DNA of 64,000 nucleotides from Ruegeria lacuscaerulensis (GTDB lineage: Bacteria > Pseudomonadota > Alphaproteobacteria > Rhodobacterales > Rhodobacteraceae), in NCBI RefSeq assembly GCF_013034685.1, contig NZ_WQGO01000003.1, positions 310,001 through 374,000 on the forward strand. The letters run 5' to 3'. A model generated the notes under the pieces. That model ran no database searches and was not told the origin of the DNA. It saw nothing but the letters and a program-made list of their open reading frames with translations. This document shows, piece by piece, positions 1 to 9,286 of this stretch. Made by a program: the position numbers and the translations under genes. How positions within the stretch are numbered: position 1 is the first letter of the stretch; each line of letters begins with the position of its first letter.

Positions 1-1065
1 ATGCGCGCGCTGGTCCAGCGGGTGTTTGTTGTTTTTGCCCAGACGCTCGACAAACCGTTTTTGCTTTTTGATCTGCGGGATGGTCTGCTGCGAGGTTAAC
101 GGGGTGACGGCTGTCAGGCCCGGGAACAGCAGGTGGAGCTCCTCCAACGCCTCGGCAGATAGGGCTGACAGAGACATCGGCGACAGCAACATGCTTTCAC
201 TGGGGGCACCGTTCGCAAATACAATTTCATGGTCATCGAAAAGCAGATGGAAATAAGTCGTCGCACACGCCTGCGCCTCGACTTCTACCTCTGGCAGGGC
301 GGTCAGCCGAATGGCTGAGATCAGAACCTCGCGCGCGCCAAACATACGTTTTGCCACGGGCGACGAGGCCTGCATCCGGTGCTGTCGTGACACCAACAAA
401 TCCGTATGCGGCATCCCTTGTCCAAGCGCACCTTTGGCAATGCGGATCGGAAGCAGCTTGGGTTCAGCCGTCATCTCGGCCTTGGAAACATGTCGCCTCC
501 CGACCCATTTCAAAGCTTTGGCCCCCGATTGCGTCATCACCAGATCGCCGGCCTTCAACTGTTCGACGGGGATTTCACCATGTTCTGTGTCGATCAGCGT
601 TCCCTGACAGAAACAGATCAGAAGCGAGATGTTGTCGACAATCGCGCCAAGGCTGTCATCTACGCCGATTTCGGTGAATCGCAGCGTGTAGTCACCCGCC
701 TCGGGGAAATCGACGTCTATGGTGATTGTTGTGAAGCTGGCCTCAGTTGGCAGAACGGTCATGGTTGAAATCACGACGCCGTCGCTGTCCACGATTTCGA
801 CCGTGAACCCATCGGTGCCCGCGTTACCCAACGAGGCTGTGCGCAATGCTGTATCGAATTCCAAAATACCCGAATGCGCATCGTCCAGTGTAAACGTCTG
901 TTCCAAAACGGTGGTGAAACCCGAGCGGCCATCCAATTCTGAAACCAGGTTCCTTGAACCATTTCCAAGGAAGGCAAACTCGGGGTTGATTTCCACGTCG
1001 GTGCCCGACCAGTTCGAGCGGCCGCTGCTGAAATCTCCGTTAATAATCACATTCGTCGGGGCCAT
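1..1065 (-). CDS. Hint-domain protein, C-terminus cut by window edge
   Basis: The frame is open from ATG 1065 down to base 1, giving 355 codons with no stop, so the C-terminus lies outside. Residues 1-150 form a beta-rich region starting APTNVIINGDFSSG and ending AIVDNISLL, which looks like a jelly-roll or carbohydrate-binding module. A Hint (hedgehog/intein) domain begins at CFCQGT (C151, C153) and continues with VEQLKAGDLV, the KWVGRR motif, SRQHR (226-230) and HEIVFANGAPSES (279 on), all typical of the Rhodobacteraceae Hint family. Such proteins lack a classical signal peptide and are usually presumed to be exported or surface-associated; self-cleavage at the Hint cysteine is possible but unproven. 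It is divergent from ivd, with a 207-bp shared upstream region. Confidence 0.9.
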   Translation of the reverse strand, partial: MAPTNVIINGDFSSGRSNWSGTDVEINPEFAFLGNGSRNLVSELDGRSGFTTVLEQTFTLDDAHSGILEFDTALRTASLGNAGTDGFTVEIVDSDGVVISTMTVLPTEASFTTITIDVDFPEAGDYTLRFTEIGVDDSLGAIVDNISLLICFCQGTLIDTEHGEIPVEQLKAGDLVMTQSGAKALKWVGRRHVSKAEMTAEPKLLPIRIAKGALGQGMPHTDLLVSRQHRMQASSPVAKRMFGAREVLISAIRLTALPEVEVEAQACATTYFHLLFDDHEIVFANGAPSESMLLSPMSLSALSAEALEELHLLFPGLTAVTPLTSQQTIPQIKKQKRFVERLGKNNKHPLDQRAH

Positions 1066-1201
1066 GGGATCTGCTTTCTAAATGATTTTCGACTCAACGC
1101 ATGTCGGCGAGACCCTATTGGCTCAGCGTCGGAACGACAATGTGTTGAAATCGTGAAGATACTCTGAATCCGAGGTTTTTTTGAGTGATTGCGCCAGGTT
1201 C

Positions 1202-1230
1202 TTGACGTCCGCGCTTGTCCGTGTCAAATT
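1202..1230 (+). promoter_or_regulatory. Candidate sigma-70 promoter of the leucine catabolic operon
   Basis: A TTGACG box at 1202-1207 lies 16-17 bases upstream of TCAAAT/CAAATT (1224-1230). It sits about 45 bases before the ivd start and just ahead of a perfect palindrome. The -10 match is only moderate, so this is a prediction. Confidence 0.45.
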
Positions 1231-1233
1231 ATT

Positions 1234-1247
1234 TGAACAAGTGTTCA
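1234..1247. promoter_or_regulatory. Palindrome TGAACA-AG-TGTTCA, candidate operator
   Basis: This is a perfect 6-2-6 inverted repeat directly after the putative -10 box of ivd and 11 bases before the GGAGG ribosome site. Position and symmetry fit a TetR-type repressor operator at the transcription start. No regulator gene is adjacent, so the binding protein is unknown. Confidence 0.5.
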
Positions 1248-1272
1248 TTAATCCAGTTGGAGGAAGTCGGGG

Positions 1273-2436
1273 ATGTTCACGGCCACAATGCAGTTCGATC
1301 TTGGTGAAGATGTGAATGCCCTGCGGGAGATGGTTCATCGCTGGGCGCAGGAGCGGGTCAAACCGATGGCTGCCGAGGTCGACAAATCCAACGCCTTTCC
1401 CAATGACTTATGGCGCGAGATGGGTGATCTGGGGATGTTGGGTATTACCGTACCCGAGGAATATGGCGGAGCGGGGATGTCCTATCTGGCCCATACCGTC
1501 GCAGTTGAAGAGGTGGCGCGGGCTTCGGCCTCGGTTTCGTTGTCATATGGGGCGCATTCAAATCTATGCGTCAACCAGATCAAGCTGAATGGGACGGACG
1601 ACCAGAAAGCAAAATACCTGCCGCGACTTGTCTCGGGTGAACATGTTGGCGCGCTGGCCATGTCCGAGGCCGGAGCCGGATCGGATGTGGTGTCAATGAA
1701 GCTGCGCGCCGAAAAACGCAACGACCATTACCGGCTGAATGGCAGCAAATACTGGATCACCAATGGGCCGGACGCGGATACTCTGGTCGTCTATGCCAAA
1801 ACCGACCCGGAGGCGGGATCGCGCGGAATCACCGCTTTTTTGATCGAGAAAGAGATGACCGGGTTTTCGACATCCCCGCATTTCGACAAGCTAGGGATGC
1901 GTGGGTCAAACACGGCCGAGCTGATCTTTGAAGATGTCGAGGTTCCGTTCGAAAACGTGTTGGGCGAGGAGGGCAAGGGCGTCGCGGTTTTGATGTCCGG
2001 TCTGGATTATGAACGCGTGGTGCTGGCCGGGATCGGCACCGGTATCATGGCTGCTTGTCTTGATGAGATCATGCCCTATCTGGCCGAGCGCAAGCAATTC
2101 GGCAAACCTATCGGGTCGTTCCAGCTGATGCAGGGCAAGATCGCCGATATGTATACAGCGATGAACTCGGCGCGGGCCTATGTCTATGAGGTCGCCAAAG
2201 CCTGTGATCGGGGGGATGTGACACGGCAGGACGCGGCGGCATGTTGCCTCTATGCGTCCGAGGCGGCGATGACGCAGGCGCATCAGGCGGTGCAGGCGAT
2301 GGGCGGGGCAGGGTTCCTGTCGGATTCTGCCGTCAGCCGGATTTTCCGCGATGCGAAGCTGATGGAGATCGGTGCAGGCACCAGCGAAATCCGCAGGATG
2401 CTGATTGGCCGTGAGTTGATGAGTGAGATGTCGTGA
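1273..2436 (+). CDS. ivd: Isovaleryl-CoA dehydrogenase
   Basis: A 387-residue FAD-dependent acyl-CoA dehydrogenase oxidising isovaleryl-CoA to 3-methylcrotonyl-CoA, the first committed step of leucine degradation after the branched-chain dehydrogenase. The whole family fold is present: [15 protein letters not shown] and [17 protein letters not shown] in the middle domain and [12 protein letters not shown] near the C-terminus. The segment [12 protein letters not shown] puts Glu247 at the position of the unusual catalytic Glu254 of human IVD (SGLDLER), which separates it from other acyl-CoA dehydrogenases. A GGAGG site lies 9 bases before ATG 1273. It heads the operon with mccB, mccA, mvaB and liuC. 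Confidence 0.93.
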   Translation: MFTATMQFDLGEDVNALREMVHRWAQERVKPMAAEVDKSNAFPNDLWREMGDLGMLGITVPEEYGGAGMSYLAHTVAVEEVARASASVSLSYGAHSNLCVNQIKLNGTDDQKAKYLPRLVSGEHVGALAMSEAGAGSDVVSMKLRAEKRNDHYRLNGSKYWITNGPDADTLVVYAKTDPEAGSRGITAFLIEKEMTGFSTSPHFDKLGMRGSNTAELIFEDVEVPFENVLGEEGKGVAVLMSGLDYERVVLAGIGTGIMAACLDEIMPYLAERKQFGKPIGSFQLMQGKIADMYTAMNSARAYVYEVAKACDRGDVTRQDAAACCLYASEAAMTQAHQAVQAMGGAGFLSDSAVSRIFRDAKLMEIGAGTSEIRRMLIGRELMSEMS

Positions 2437-2438
2437 CG

Positions 2439-2467
2439 AAAAACGCCCCGCAACAGGATGCGGGGCG
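2439..2467 (-). terminator. Intrinsic terminator of the OmpW-like gene
   Basis: CGCCCCGCA (2444-2452) pairs perfectly with TGCGGGGCG (2459-2467) across a 6-base loop. On the minus strand the stem is followed by TTTTT (2443-2439), which makes it a classical terminator for the porin gene ending at 2481. It also lies 8 bases after the ivd stop but has no T-run on the plus strand. Confidence 0.8.
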
Positions 2468-2480
2468 CAGAAGTGTTGGA

Positions 2481-3086
2481 TCAGAAACGATGGACGTAGG
2501 AAACGCCAATCAGCCAGGGGTCGATCTCGGCTTCGCCGATATCGGCACCATCAAGCGACACGTCCGAGTCGATGTCGAACCAGCGCACGTTCAGACGTAC
2601 GGCACCTTGTTCGGTGATGGCGTAGTCCAGACCGGCTTGCAACGCGAGGCCGACCGAGTTGTCCAGCTCAAGATCGCCCAAGGCAGAGCTTTCATCAAAG
2701 AAGATCGTGTAGTTGATGCCGGCACCGACATAGGGTTTCCAGGCGGTGCCTGTGTCGAAGTGGTAGTTCAACGACAGGGTGGGCGGCAGATGCTTGAGGC
2801 TGCCTGCGTCGACGCTGCCCCCCAGCGTGACTTCATGGCTGAACGGGGTTGCAGCCAGCAGCTCGATGCCCAGATTGTCGCGGACAAAGTATTCAACGGT
2901 GAAGATTGCGCTGACGTCGGAATCGACTTCGGCGTCCAGCCCGGCCAGCGTACCGTTATCGGATTTGGGCTCCAGATACCCCGCACCGATACCAACGGTC
3001 CAGTCACCCTGGTTCTGAGCAAGAACAGGAGAAGCAAGCGCCACAAGCGCAGTGGAAAGTGTCAAAGCGGCGAGTTTTTTGGTCAT
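2481..3086 (-). CDS. OmpW-family outer membrane beta-barrel protein
   Basis: This 201-residue protein has a clear Sec signal peptide (MTKKLAALTLSTALVALASPVLA, cleaved before QNQGDW). An eight-stranded-barrel pattern of alternating residues follows, with the OmpW-like segments GAGYLEPKSDNG, FTVEYFVRDNLGIELLAATPF, LPPTLSLNYHFDTG and KPYVGAGINYTIFFDE, and a C-terminal Phe (SYVHRF) as expected for BAM-assembled barrels. Family members form small hydrophobic channels. The ATG at 3086 is preferred over one 24 codons upstream because it starts the signal peptide and has an AGAGG-like site before it. It is transcribed against the leucine operon, between ivd and the synthetase, and ends in its own terminator. 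Confidence 0.9.
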   Translation of the reverse strand: MTKKLAALTLSTALVALASPVLAQNQGDWTVGIGAGYLEPKSDNGTLAGLDAEVDSDVSAIFTVEYFVRDNLGIELLAATPFSHEVTLGGSVDAGSLKHLPPTLSLNYHFDTGTAWKPYVGAGINYTIFFDESSALGDLELDNSVGLALQAGLDYAITEQGAVRLNVRWFDIDSDVSLDGADIGEAEIDPWLIGVSYVHRF

Positions 3087-3222
3087 TTCATGGCCTCTGA
3101 ATGTTTTGATGCTTCGGTTTTGCATCAACCGACCCCTGCCAACTCTGATCTGTGTCAAGTTTCTGTGACAGTTGGGGTGCGCGCGAAAAGGAAAAATCTC
3201 TTTGAATCAGGAGGTTCAAGCC

Positions 3223-4749
3223 ATGTGTCCCGCTAGAAACATACCAGGTATGCTGGGTGTGGGTGGCTGGGATGTGCCAGACCGACTCAATATGGCGGCG
3301 CAATGTCTGGCGCAGCCGCATGATCAGGTTGCAGTCGTTGATCTGACACGCGATGCGCGAAAGGACATAACGTTCCGGGATCTTGCGCGGATGACGGATG
3401 GCATTGGGCAGGTGTTGCAACAACGGATCAGGCCCGGTGATCGGGTCGGTGTATTGCTTAGTCAGTCGCCTTGGTGTGCGGCGGCGCATCTGGCGATCTG
3501 GAAACTGGGCGCGATCTCGGTGCCTTTATTCAAGCTGTTCCAACGCGATGCGCTGGCGTCACGCGCGGGCGACGCCGGGGTGCAGGTTGTGCTGACGGAT
3601 GCCGAGGGGCAGACGCTGCTGAGTGGGTTGGCGGATCCGCTGCGTGTCGACCAAATCGCGCCGTCGGATCAGACGCTACCCTTTGCCGATACCGGCCCCG
3701 AGGATCCGGCGGTGCTGATCTATACTTCGGGCACCACTGGCAGCCCCAAGGGCGCGCTGCACGGGCATCGGGTGCTGACCGGCCATCTGCCCGGCGTGTC
3801 GATCAGCCATAACCATCTGCGCGACGGCGATTGCCTGTGGACCCCCGCCGACTGGGCGTGGATCGGTGGGCTGTTTGACGTGCTGATGCCGGGTCTGGCG
3901 CTGGGCATTCCGGTGGTCGCTGCGCGGCTTGAGAAGTTCACGCCCGAGGCCTGCGCCGATGTGGTCGCGCGCGGCGGGGTGCGCAACGTTTTCTTTCCGC
4001 CCACCGCGCTGCGGATGTTGAAAGCGGCGGATCAGGCCATTCCCGGTCTGCGTTCGGTCGCCTCGGGCGGCGAGCCGCTGGGGGCCGAGATGTTGTCTTG
4101 GGGGCAGCAGGCGTTCGGTTTGACGATCAACGAATTCTATGGGCAGACCGAATGCAACATGGTCGTGTCCTCCTGCGCCGAGGATTTCCCGGTGCGTCCC
4201 GGCTGTATCGGCAAACCTGTTCCGGGGCATGAGGTTGCGGTGATCGACGAGGCTGGCAATCCGACCAGCGACGAGGGCGACGTGGCCATCCGGCGCGGCT
4301 CGGCCTCGATGCTCTTGGAATACTGGAACCGGCCTGAGGCAACAGCTGAGAAGTATCGTGGCGACTGGCTGATCACCGGCGACCGTGGCGTGTGGGTGGG
4401 TGACTATCTGCGCTTCGTGGGGCGCGATGATGACGTGATTACGTCGGCCGGATACCGGATCGGCCCCGCCGAAATCGAGGATTGCCTGCTGACCCACCCG
4501 GCAGTGGCGACCGTGGGCGTGGTCGGCAAGCCCGACAAGCTGCGGACCGAGATCGTCAAGGCCTACGTGGTTTTGAAGCCGGGGGGCGAAGCGTCTGGCG
4601 CAGAGTTGCAGGATTGGGTCAAGGATCGTCTGGCGCAATACTCCTATCCGCGCGAGGTGGCGTTTCTGGATGAACTGCCGATGACGGTGACGGGGAAGGT
4701 TATTCGTAAGGAATTAAAGGCGCGGGCGGCGAATGAGTGTGCCAAATGA
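3223..4749 (+). CDS. AMP-forming acyl-CoA synthetase
   Basis: A 508-residue ANL-superfamily enzyme that activates a carboxylic acid to its CoA thioester through an acyl-AMP. Motifs in order: the P-loop YTSGTTGSPKG (from Y167), INEFYGQTE around 306 (A5), LITGDRG, FVGRDDDVITSAGYRIGP (A8), and the C-terminal catalytic lysine in MTVTGKVIRKEL (K492). Length matches acetyl-/medium-chain synthetases. ATG 3223 is chosen because AGGAGG sits 8 bases upstream; a frame opening 17 codons earlier has no such site. Position in the ivd-mcc operon suggests a short or branched substrate such as isovalerate or acetoacetate. The substrate is inferred, not visible. Confidence 0.87.
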   Translation: MCPARNIPGMLGVGGWDVPDRLNMAAQCLAQPHDQVAVVDLTRDARKDITFRDLARMTDGIGQVLQQRIRPGDRVGVLLSQSPWCAAAHLAIWKLGAISVPLFKLFQRDALASRAGDAGVQVVLTDAEGQTLLSGLADPLRVDQIAPSDQTLPFADTGPEDPAVLIYTSGTTGSPKGALHGHRVLTGHLPGVSISHNHLRDGDCLWTPADWAWIGGLFDVLMPGLALGIPVVAARLEKFTPEACADVVARGGVRNVFFPPTALRMLKAADQAIPGLRSVASGGEPLGAEMLSWGQQAFGLTINEFYGQTECNMVVSSCAEDFPVRPGCIGKPVPGHEVAVIDEAGNPTSDEGDVAIRRGSASMLLEYWNRPEATAEKYRGDWLITGDRGVWVGDYLRFVGRDDDVITSAGYRIGPAEIEDCLLTHPAVATVGVVGKPDKLRTEIVKAYVVLKPGGEASGAELQDWVKDRLAQYSYPREVAFLDELPMTVTGKVIRKELKARAANECAK

Positions 4750-5252
4750 AGTTTAGCATTAAGGTGTCACTTTGGGTTAATGCTTTGACGACCGTATTCG
4801 GAATGCAGTCGTGGGCAGATACAGTCGGACCTTCGAAATTTGAGGCCGGCGCCTTTTTGACAGCTTGCACGGAACTTGTTCCCGATGTTCCTCTGGCCAT
4901 TCCGATGGATGCTCAATGCATATCTCAGGGCCGCAAAATGTGTGAGTTAGCTGCCTTCGACGCACCTCCTGAAACATGTTTGTTAGAGGTGACACGTTGG
5001 ATGCAAAACGAAGTGGCGTTGAAATGGTCGCTCATCCCCGATGACATACGTCTCGACCACGCTGAGCCTCCTACTGCAGAAGAAATGGTGAATGACGGAA
5101 TGCTGGCTTCTCTCAGCAGCATGATGCCAAGTTGTGAAACGGTCCAGATCGATGGAGTTTCTAAAGGAGCTTTGTGTGAATACACGAATGCCTTGGCCGG
5201 ATGGCACGCACTACGAGTTCTTCAACGCTCGGCGAGCGAAACCAATCAATAG
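4746..5252 (+). CDS. Small secreted Cys-containing protein of unknown function
   Basis: I do not recognise a family. The 168-residue product has a plausible signal peptide ([24 protein letters not shown]). The mature part has six cysteines (TACTEL, AQCISQG, KMCELA, ETCLLE, PSCETV, GALCEY), which suggests a disulfide-stabilised periplasmic protein. ATG 4746 overlaps the synthetase stop as ATGA, so translation is probably coupled. Base composition is visibly less GC-rich than its neighbours, with A/T third positions. That is unusual for this operon and hints at a later insertion between the synthetase and mccB. Confidence 0.7.
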   Translation: MKFSIKVSLWVNALTTVFGMQSWADTVGPSKFEAGAFLTACTELVPDVPLAIPMDAQCISQGRKMCELAAFDAPPETCLLEVTRWMQNEVALKWSLIPDDIRLDHAEPPTAEEMVNDGMLASLSSMMPSCETVQIDGVSKGALCEYTNALAGWHALRVLQRSASETNQ

Positions 5253-5266
5253 TGGAGTGCACAGAG

Positions 5267-6871
5267 ATGAAACTCACATCCAAAGCGATGCCCATGTCCG
5301 AAGCCTTCAAGGCCAACCGAACCGCTCATCTCGACGCGCTGGCGCAAATCTCAACCGCTGCAGAGGCCGCCCGAATGGGCGGCGGTGAGAAATCCCGCGC
5401 GCGGCATGAAGCCCGTGGCAAGATGCTCCCCAGACGCCGGGTGGCGAACCTGCTGGACGCGGGGTCTCCGTTTCTGGAAATCGGCGCGACGGCTGCGCAT
5501 GGGATGTATGGCGATGCCGCGCCCTGTGCCGGGGTGATCGCGGGTATTGGCCGGGTGCAGGGGCGCGAGGTCATGGTGGTGTGCAACGACGCCACCGTGA
5601 AGGGCGGCACCTACTATCCAATGAGCGTCAAGAAACACCTGCGGGCACAGGAGATTGCCGAGGAAAACCATCTGCCCTGCATCTATCTGGTCGATAGTGG
5701 CGGTGCGAACCTGCCCAATCAGGATGAGGTTTTCCCGGACCGCGACCACTTTGGCCGCATCTTCTACAATCAGGCGCGGATGAGCGCCAAGGGGATTACT
5801 CAGATCGCGGTGGTGATGGGGTCGTGCACGGCAGGCGGGGCTTATGTGCCCGCGATGTCGGATGTGACGATCATCGTCAAGGAACAGGGCACGATCTTTC
5901 TGGCCGGTCCGCCTCTGGTCAAGGCCGCAACGGGCGAGGTGGTCAGCGCCGAGGATCTGGGCGGTGGTGACGTACATACGCGTCTGTCCGGCGTGGCGGA
6001 CTATCTGGCCGAGGATGATGCGCATGCACTGGCTTTGGCGCGCCGCGCCGTAGGCTCGCTGAACCTGCGCAAACCGCAGACGGTGGATTGGGCCAGCCCC
6101 GAGGACCCGGCCTATGACCCCGAGGAAATCCTTGGTGTTGTCCCCGCCGATCTGCGCACGCCCTATGACATCCGCGAGGTGATTGCGCGGCTGGTCGATG
6201 GCTCTCGGTTCGATGAGTTCAAGCCGCGCTTCGGAGAGACGCTGGTAACCGGCTTTGCTCATGTTAAAGGCTGCCCGGTTGGGATCATCGCCAATAACGG
6301 CGTGCTGTTTTCCGAGGCGGCGCAAAAGGGCGCGCATTTTGTCGAGCTGTGTTCTCAGCGTCGCATCCCGCTGGTGTTCCTGCAGAACATCACCGGGTTC
6401 ATGGTTGGTCGCAAATACGAAAACGAGGGCATCGCGCGGCACGGGGCCAAGATGGTGACGGCGGTGGCGACGACCTCGGTGCCGAAGGTCACAATGTTGG
6501 TGGGAGGCTCGTTCGGCGCGGGGAACTACGGCATGGCAGGGCGGGCGTATCAGCCGCGTTTTCTGTGGATCTGGCCGAATTCCCGGATTTCGGTGATGGG
6601 CGGCGAGCAGGCCGCAGGCGTTCTGGCCACCGTGAAACGCGACGGGATCGAGCGGCAGGGCGGTACCTGGTCGGCCGAGGAAGAGGCTGAATTCAAACGC
6701 CCGACCTTAGACATGTTCGAAGAGCAATCGCACCCGCTCTATGCCTCGGCGCGGCTCTGGGATGACGGCATCATCGACCCGCGCAAATCGCGCGATGTGT
6801 TGGCCTTGTCGCTGAGTGCGGCGTTGAATGCTCCGATCGAGGAGACACGCTTTGGCGTGTTCAGGATGTAA
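5267..6871 (+). CDS. mccB: Methylcrotonyl-CoA carboxylase, carboxyltransferase (beta) subunit
   Basis: A 534-residue carboxyltransferase that moves CO2 from carboxybiotin to 3-methylcrotonyl-CoA, forming 3-methylglutaconyl-CoA. Both crotonase-like halves are present: the N-half with [40 protein letters not shown] and [16 protein letters not shown], and the C-half with [29 protein letters not shown] and [16 protein letters not shown]. The conserved glycine-rich oxyanion loops are intact. MKLTSKAMP at 5267 is chosen as start (GGAG upstream). A longer frame would overlap the upstream gene by about 50 bases. It is an obligate partner of mccA downstream. Confidence 0.93.
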   Translation: MKLTSKAMPMSEAFKANRTAHLDALAQISTAAEAARMGGGEKSRARHEARGKMLPRRRVANLLDAGSPFLEIGATAAHGMYGDAAPCAGVIAGIGRVQGREVMVVCNDATVKGGTYYPMSVKKHLRAQEIAEENHLPCIYLVDSGGANLPNQDEVFPDRDHFGRIFYNQARMSAKGITQIAVVMGSCTAGGAYVPAMSDVTIIVKEQGTIFLAGPPLVKAATGEVVSAEDLGGGDVHTRLSGVADYLAEDDAHALALARRAVGSLNLRKPQTVDWASPEDPAYDPEEILGVVPADLRTPYDIREVIARLVDGSRFDEFKPRFGETLVTGFAHVKGCPVGIIANNGVLFSEAAQKGAHFVELCSQRRIPLVFLQNITGFMVGRKYENEGIARHGAKMVTAVATTSVPKVTMLVGGSFGAGNYGMAGRAYQPRFLWIWPNSRISVMGGEQAAGVLATVKRDGIERQGGTWSAEEEAEFKRPTLDMFEEQSHPLYASARLWDDGIIDPRKSRDVLALSLSAALNAPIEETRFGVFRM

Positions 6872-6872
6872 A

Positions 6873-7295
6873 ATGGTCGATCTGGAAAAACTGAAATCAC
6901 GCTACCCCGGCGCGCAGACCTTCAAGTTCGGAGACAATGCAACGCTAAGCGCCGAGTTGTTGGCGTTGGTGCGCGCAGGAAAGAAAACCGCGACCTGCGG
7001 CGCGTTGCGGGATTACCCCGAGGGCAGTGCGGACACGCCGGTTGTAGGGCGCAGGGACATCGCTTTGGAATGGGACGACCGACCGGCGCTGGTGATCGAA
7101 ACGGTCGAAGTTTCGATCTGCCGCTATTGCGATGTGACCGAGGAGTTTGCGTTGGCCGAAGGCGAGAATGAGACGCTTGAGGGGTGGCGCGAAGATCACC
7201 GCCGGTACTTTAAACGAAATGGCGGGTTCGAGCCCGAGATGGAGCTGCTCTGCGAGCGGTTCCGTTTGGTCGAAGATCTGACGGTTGAGGGGTAA
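6873..7295 (+). CDS. ASCH-domain protein
   Basis: A 140-residue protein starting one base after the mccB stop and ending 3 bases before mccA, so it is part of the transcription unit. It reads LLALVRAGKKTATCGAL, then the beta-rich RRDIALEWDDRPALVIETVEV, then WREDHRRYFKRNGGFEPEMELLCERFRLVE, the usual pattern of ASCH (PUA-like beta-barrel) proteins such as the YqfB and TTHA families. ASCH domains are thought to bind RNA or nucleosides, and some act as amidohydrolases on modified cytidines. Nothing ties this one to leucine catabolism except its position; its role is unknown. Confidence 0.8.
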   Translation: MVDLEKLKSRYPGAQTFKFGDNATLSAELLALVRAGKKTATCGALRDYPEGSADTPVVGRRDIALEWDDRPALVIETVEVSICRYCDVTEEFALAEGENETLEGWREDHRRYFKRNGGFEPEMELLCERFRLVEDLTVEG

Positions 7296-7298
7296 GTC

Positions 7299-9227
7299 AT
7301 GTTCACCAAAATCCTGATTGCCAACCGGGGTGAGATTGCTTGTCGGGTGATCGAGACCGCCCAGAAGATGGGTGTGGCCTGCGTTGCGGTCTATTCTGAT
7401 GTGGACGCCTCGGCCAAGCATGTGCAGATGGCGGACGAGGCAGTACATATCGGTGGTGCGGCCCCGGCGGAGAGTTATCTGAAGGGCGACACGATCATTC
7501 AGGCGGCGCTCGACACCGGAGCGCAGGCGATCCATCCGGGATACGGGTTTCTGTCCGAGAACCCCGATTTCGTCGATGCGGTCGAGGCGGCAGGCCTTAC
7601 CTTCATCGGGCCTTCGGCGGATGCGATCCGCAAGATGGGCCTCAAGGATGCTGCCAAAGTCTTGATGGAACAGGCGGGCGTGCCTGTGGTGCCGGGCTAT
7701 CATGGCGACAATCAGGACCCGGAGCATTTGGCCGGTGCCGCGGACACAATCGGCTACCCTGTTCTCATCAAAGCTGTTGCAGGTGGCGGCGGAAAGGGTA
7801 TGCGGCTGGTTGAACGTGCCGAAGATTTCGCAGACGCGCTGCACAGTGCGCGAGGCGAGGCGCGCACGGCCTTTGGCAACGACGCCGTTCTGGTCGAGAA
7901 ATTTGTCTCCAAACCGCGCCATATCGAGGTGCAGGTTTTCGGCGACGGCACCCAGGCGGTTCATCTGTTCGAACGCGATTGCTCGTTGCAGCGGCGGCAC
8001 CAGAAGGTGATCGAAGAGGCTCCGGCACCCGGTATGACGGCTGAAATGCGCGAAGCGATGGGGCAGGCCGGTGTACGCGCCGCCGAGGCGATTGGCTATA
8101 AGGGCGCGGGTACGGTTGAATTCATCGTTGATGCCTCGGACGGGCTGCGGCAGGATCGGTTCTGGTTCATGGAGATGAATACCCGCCTGCAAGTGGAGCA
8201 TCCCGTGACCGAGGCGATTACCGGGGTTGATCTGGTGGAATGGCAGTTGCGGGTGGCCGCGGGCGAGACGCTGCCGAAACAGCAGAGTGACCTTTCTATC
8301 TCGGGTCACGCATTCGAGGCGCGGCTGTATGCCGAGGACGTGCCCAAAGGCTTCCTGCCTGCCACGGGGACGTTGACGCATCTGCACTTCCCGGCGCTCT
8401 GCCGGGCGGACAGCGGTGTGCGGGCAGGGGATACGATCAGTCCTTGGTATGACCCAATGATCGCAAAAGTCATCGTCCACGGCCCTACGCGCGACATTGC
8501 GCTGGAACGGTTACACCGTGCGTTGCGTCAGACTGAGGTCGCGGGCACTGTAACCAACCTTGCCTTTCTTGGCGCGCTGACGCGCCATCAGGGGTTCGCG
8601 TCGGGTGATGTGGATACCGGGCTGATCGGGCGTGATCTGGATGGGTTGGTTCAGACCTCGGCAACCTCAACGCGTGCTGCAGTTGCGGCGGCCATGACCG
8701 CTGCGGGTTTGGTGGACACATGCGAGGAGACTGGGTTCTCGCTGTGGGCGCCTCTGCATCGTGCTGTTCAGCTTGTGGCGGATGACGTGATTGATCTGGA
8801 TGTGCAGGTCGAAGGTCCGAACCGGCAGGTCTGGCACATCGGCAACGAGACGATTCTGGCCGAACGTAGCGCGGGCGACTGGACTATCGGCGGTGCAGCT
8901 ATGCCGCGCGTTTCGGTCGCTGTTTCCAAGATCACGGTTTTCGAGGGTTATGGCCAGGTGTTCGAGATGATCGACCCGCTGGACCGCGATACCAGCGCCA
9001 TTGGCAATACAAATGTGATCGAGGCTCCGATGCCCGGTCTGGTCAAGGCGGTCTTTGCGCAGTCTGGGCAGGCTGTGGCCGAGGGCGACCGGTTGGCCAT
9101 CCTTGAGGCTATGAAGATGGAGCATTCGTTGCTGGCAGCCCGCGATGGCGTCGTGGCCGAAGTGCTGGTCGAGGCGGGCGCTCAGGTCGAGGCCGGGGCC
9201 GCACTGGTCCGGCTGGAGGAGGAATGA
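7299..9227 (+). CDS. mccA: Methylcrotonyl-CoA carboxylase, biotin-carrying (alpha) subunit
   Basis: A 642-residue protein with biotin carboxylase domains at about 1-447: KILIANRGEIACRVIETA, the HPGYGFLSENPDF loop, the ATP-grasp glycine loop GGGGKGMR with K166, and FWFMEMNTRLQVEHPVTEAITG. A linker (BT) region follows, then a C-terminal biotinyl domain with the target lysine K606 in EAMKMEHS. It carboxylates its own biotin with ATP and bicarbonate, then hands CO2 to MccB. The gap from about 450 to 570 matches the BT domain that docks MccB. The birA gene in this window (28828) is the likely biotinylating enzyme. Confidence 0.94.
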   Translation: MFTKILIANRGEIACRVIETAQKMGVACVAVYSDVDASAKHVQMADEAVHIGGAAPAESYLKGDTIIQAALDTGAQAIHPGYGFLSENPDFVDAVEAAGLTFIGPSADAIRKMGLKDAAKVLMEQAGVPVVPGYHGDNQDPEHLAGAADTIGYPVLIKAVAGGGGKGMRLVERAEDFADALHSARGEARTAFGNDAVLVEKFVSKPRHIEVQVFGDGTQAVHLFERDCSLQRRHQKVIEEAPAPGMTAEMREAMGQAGVRAAEAIGYKGAGTVEFIVDASDGLRQDRFWFMEMNTRLQVEHPVTEAITGVDLVEWQLRVAAGETLPKQQSDLSISGHAFEARLYAEDVPKGFLPATGTLTHLHFPALCRADSGVRAGDTISPWYDPMIAKVIVHGPTRDIALERLHRALRQTEVAGTVTNLAFLGALTRHQGFASGDVDTGLIGRDLDGLVQTSATSTRAAVAAAMTAAGLVDTCEETGFSLWAPLHRAVQLVADDVIDLDVQVEGPNRQVWHIGNETILAERSAGDWTIGGAAMPRVSVAVSKITVFEGYGQVFEMIDPLDRDTSAIGNTNVIEAPMPGLVKAVFAQSGQAVAEGDRLAILEAMKMEHSLLAARDGVVAEVLVEAGAQVEAGAALVRLEEE

Positions 9228-9286
9228 CCTGTTCCTGCCGCCTTAGCCGTGGCACAGTTGGATCAACAGCTTAGCGGAGGAGTAAG

